This document shows positions 5,006 to 7,050 of a stretch of DNA of 7,050 nucleotides, one piece after another. Location of the stretch: NCBI GenBank assembly GCA_009926295.1, contig RFPF01000157.1, forward strand, positions 1 to 7,050, given 5' to 3'. Each line of letters starts with the position of its first letter. Positions within the stretch are counted from its first letter, which is position 1. Source of the DNA: Planctomycetia bacterium. GTDB taxonomy: Bacteria; Planctomycetota; Planctomycetia; Pirellulales; UBA1268. The position numbers were made by a program, and so were the translations under genes. The notes below the pieces were generated by a model. It was given only the letters and a program-made list of their open reading frames with translations. It did no database searches and was not told where the DNA came from.

Positions 5006-6394
5006 TCACGCGGAGCGTTCGGCGGTGCTGTCCTGCAGTTGGTGGAGCTTGTTGTAGAGCGTCTTCAGGCTGATGCCGAGTTCCTCGGCAGTGCGGGCCT
5101 TGTTGCCCCGGTTCCGCTCGAGCCCATCGCGGATCGCCTGCATCTCCAGTTCGCGCAGGCTCACCGCCTTCGGAGACGGGGCCGGCTGCGGAACTGGCTG
5201 CGCGATGGCGGGCGGCACCCTCACCCTGTCCGCACCGAGCCGCGCCGGCAGGTGCTCGACCGTCAGCGGCAGGGCGTCACAGAGCACCAGCGCGTGCTCC
5301 ACCACGTTCGCCAGTTCGCGGACATTGCCCGGCCAGTGATGCGCGGCGAGGGCGGCAAACACGGCGGTGTCGGCCACTTCGGCCTCCGGTGGGGCCTGCG
5401 GCCGGGCCTTGTGGACGAAATGCCTCACGAGCGATGGAAGGTCGTCGAGCCGCTCGCGGAGCGGTGGAATCGTGATCTCGAAGGTGTTGATCCGAAACAG
5501 CAGATCCTCGCGGAACGCGCCCGCGGCGACCATCTCCTCGAGGCTGCGATGGGTGGCGCAGACCACCCGCACGTCGACCGTGATCGGATGGCTGTCGCCC
5601 ACTCGCCGAATCTCGCCGCTTTCGAGGACGCGAAGGAGCCTCGGCTGCAGCGACCGGGGAAGCTCCCCGATTTCATCGAGGAAGATCGTCCCGCCATCGG
5701 CGACCTCGAAGAGCCCGGCACGATGCTCGTCGGCACCGGTGAAGGCGCCCTTCCGGTGGCCGAAGAGCTCGCTCTCCACGAGGTGCTCCGGCAGGGCCCC
5801 GCAGTTCACGGCCACGAGCGGCCGCGCCGCCCGCGGGCTGCCCTCGTGGATCGCCCGGGCCACGAGCTCCTTGCCGGTGCCGGTCTCGCCGCGGATGAGC
5901 ACCGTGGCGTCGCTGGCCGCCACGCGGTCGATCACCCGCTTCACCCGTTCGAGTGCCGCCGACCCGCCCACGAGCTGCGTCGCCCCCTCGGCCCGACGCA
6001 CGCGCCCCTCGAGCGCCTTGAGCCGCGCCGTGAGTTCGCGCTTCTTCCGCACCCGTTCGAGGACCGCCTGGATGTCGGCGAGCTTGCACGGCTTCGTGAG
6101 GTAGTCGAACACGCCCTGGCGTACCGCCGTGACGGCGCTCTCGAGCGACGACTTCCCTGTGACGATCACCGCCTCGGTGTCGGGACAGGTCTCCCGGACG
6201 CGGCTGATCACGTCGAGGCCACCCACGCCCGGCATGTCGAGATCGACGATCACGCAGTCGAACGCCGTGCGATCGAGCGCGGCCAGGGCGGTGCGGCCGT
6301 CGGGGCACACGGTCGCCTCGTGGCCGAGCCGCGGAAGCTCGATCCGCATCAACTCCTGAAGCGACGCCTCATCGTCGGCGAACAGGATCCGCAT
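5006..6394 (-). CDS. NtrC-family sigma-54-dependent response regulator
   Basis: This is a cytoplasmic transcription activator driven by phosphorylation. It has 462 residues, a normal length. The receiver domain (1-118) has acidic Asp7/Asp8, phospho-acceptor Asp51 (IVDLDMPG), Thr79 and Lys101 (TKP). The AAA+ domain (about 140-375) has Walker A GETGTGKE (169-176), the sigma-54 contact loop GAFTGA (216-221), Walker B GGTIFLDE (234-241) and the REDLLFRIN arginine region (295-303). After a proline-rich linker (about 394-408), a Fis-type HTH occupies 412-453 (NKARTAEELGISLKTLYNKL). I chose the ATG at 6394 because it begins the canonical MRILFADDE. A start at 6451 would add 19 arginine- and proline-rich residues and overlap the kinase gene. 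It lies 4 bases after the kinase stop, so it is co-transcribed and probably translationally coupled. The target genes are unknown. Confidence 0.95.
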   Translation of the reverse strand: MRILFADDEASLQELMRIELPRLGHEATVCPDGRTALAALDRTAFDCVIVDLDMPGVGGLDVISRVRETCPDTEAVIVTGKSSLESAVTAVRQGVFDYLTKPCKLADIQAVLERVRKKRELTARLKALEGRVRRAEGATQLVGGSAALERVKRVIDRVAASDATVLIRGETGTGKELVARAIHEGSPRAARPLVAVNCGALPEHLVESELFGHRKGAFTGADEHRAGLFEVADGGTIFLDEIGELPRSLQPRLLRVLESGEIRRVGDSHPITVDVRVVCATHRSLEEMVAAGAFREDLLFRINTFEITIPPLRERLDDLPSLVRHFVHKARPQAPPEAEVADTAVFAALAAHHWPGNVRELANVVEHALVLCDALPLTVEHLPARLGADRVRVPPAIAQPVPQPAPSPKAVSLRELEMQAIRDGLERNRGNKARTAEELGISLKTLYNKLHQLQDSTAERSA

Positions 6395-6398
6395 CGGC

Positions 6399-7050
6399 CT
6401 AGGCTGCTTGCTGGGCGGAATGATCCACCTCCTTCTTCGGGGCGTGGCCACCGGGGGCGATGCCGATATCGGCCACCGGAAGCGTCACACGGAACGTCGA
6501 TCCCTGCCCGGGGCCGGCGCTCGTGGCCTCGATCCGCCCACCGTGGTCAGCCACGATGCGGTGCACGATCGAGAGCCCGAGGCCCGTGCCCTGCCCGACC
6601 CTGCGCCGGGTGAAGAACGGCTCGAAGAGATGCTCGAGGACCTCGTCGGTCATGCCGCAGCCATCGTCGATGAACGTGAGCACCGCCGTCGAGCCGTCGC
6701 GACGTACCGATACCCGCACGCGGCCGGCCTCCTCGATCGAGTCGAGCGCGTTGACCAGGAGGTTGAGCACCACCTGCTTGATCTCCTGCGGATTGACGGT
6801 CACCAGCACGTCAGTGCCGGCGTCGACGTCGATCGCTCGGCCGTTGAACCGTCCCACGTGCCGGAGCATGTCGGCCACGTCGGTGACGAGCGCGAGGATC
6901 GCCGTCGGCTGCCGGCGAACCTCGCCGAGCCGGGAAAAGTCGAGCAGTTTCTCGGTGATGCCCTTGCAGCGGAACGCCTCCTGCTGAATGAGCTCGAGGT
7001 AGCGGCGCATCACCTGCATGTCGGACTCCCCGGCTGGAGGCGCCTCCAGC
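6399..7050 (-). CDS. Sensor histidine kinase (NtrB-like), C-terminal part, N-terminus off window
   Basis: The visible 216 residues are the end of a histidine kinase that presumably phosphorylates the regulator encoded 4 bases downstream. Counting from the window edge, residues 11-40 (YLELIQQEAFRCKGITEKLLDFSR) are the second helix of the dimerisation domain. The HATPase_c domain follows, with an N-box around NLLVNALDSI (96-105), DDGCGM (128-133), FEPFFT (142-147) and GQGTGLGLS (152-160). A short tail (193-216) ends in AQQAA. The frame is open to the edge, so the phospho-accepting His and any sensor or membrane segments lie outside. The ATG at 7019 is internal to the dimerisation region and is not the start. 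The signal sensed cannot be inferred. Confidence 0.94.
   Translation of the reverse strand, partial: LEAPPAGESDMQVMRRYLELIQQEAFRCKGITEKLLDFSRLGEVRRQPTAILALVTDVADMLRHVGRFNGRAIDVDAGTDVLVTVNPQEIKQVVLNLLVNALDSIEEAGRVRVSVRRDGSTAVLTFIDDGCGMTDEVLEHLFEPFFTRRRVGQGTGLGLSIVHRIVADHGGRIEATSAGPGQGSTFRVTLPVADIGIAPGGHAPKKEVDHSAQQAA

Noticed and set aside
6395..6451. Upstream start at 6451 for the response regulator
   Set aside because: It would overlap the kinase by 53 bases and add an Arg/Pro-rich stretch before the canonical receiver start MRILFADDE.
4835..6613. A 592-codon open frame on the plus strand opposite the response regulator
   Set aside because: It starts inside lexA and runs antisense to two clear protein genes with all family motifs. 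It has no domain of its own.
7033..7050. Perfect 18-bp palindrome GCTGGAGGCGCCTCCAGC at the right edge
   Set aside because: It lies within the kinase reading frame, encoding LEAPPA in a linker. It is probably a codon coincidence in GC-rich DNA, and the edge prevents judging its context.

Overview
The window is GC-rich bacterial DNA (roughly two thirds G+C by eye) and is almost certainly chromosomal. The best taxonomic guess is Planctomycetota. The reasons are a C1-pathway FhcC/FwdC-type gene (a family shared by methanogens, methylotrophs and many planctomycetes), an S7 protein with a planctomycete-looking N-terminus (MGKITASREQL), and the overall gene style. This is inference from family knowledge, not from a search.

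Layout. (1) Bases 2-823 (+) hold the 3' part of fhcC, subunit C of the formyltransferase/hydrolase complex; its start lies just off the left edge. (2) A 99-base gap leads into rpsL (923-1291) and rpsG (1301-1771), which are tightly coupled ribosomal protein genes. They are not followed by fusA or tuf. (3) Bases 1772-2185 contain no credible gene. They hold a long imperfect inverted repeat (about 1810-2120, symmetric about 1965.5) flanked by two perfect short hairpins (1776-1794 and 2131-2152), all lying between convergent rpsG and sppA. (4) Bases 2186-4021 (-) encode a two-domain SppA-type signal peptide peptidase with a complete Lys/Ser dyad. (5) Bases 4022-4193 are a divergent intergenic region with a plausible lexA promoter and several small dyads. 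(6) Bases 4194-4952 (+) encode LexA with an unusual basic N-terminal tail of about 58 residues. (7) After a 53-base convergent gap, a two-component operon runs leftward on the minus strand. A histidine kinase enters from the right edge (6399-7050, partial) and is followed 4 bases later by an NtrC-family sigma-54 response regulator (5006-6394).

The genes are mostly housekeeping or regulatory: C1 metabolism, translation, envelope proteolysis, DNA-damage regulation, and sigma-54 two-component control. I see no phage, CRISPR, tRNA, rRNA or transposase. No new multi-gene system is evident. The points worth a second look are the structured intergenic repeat, the LexA tail and its candidate operator, and Arg at S12 position 88, a position linked to streptomycin response.
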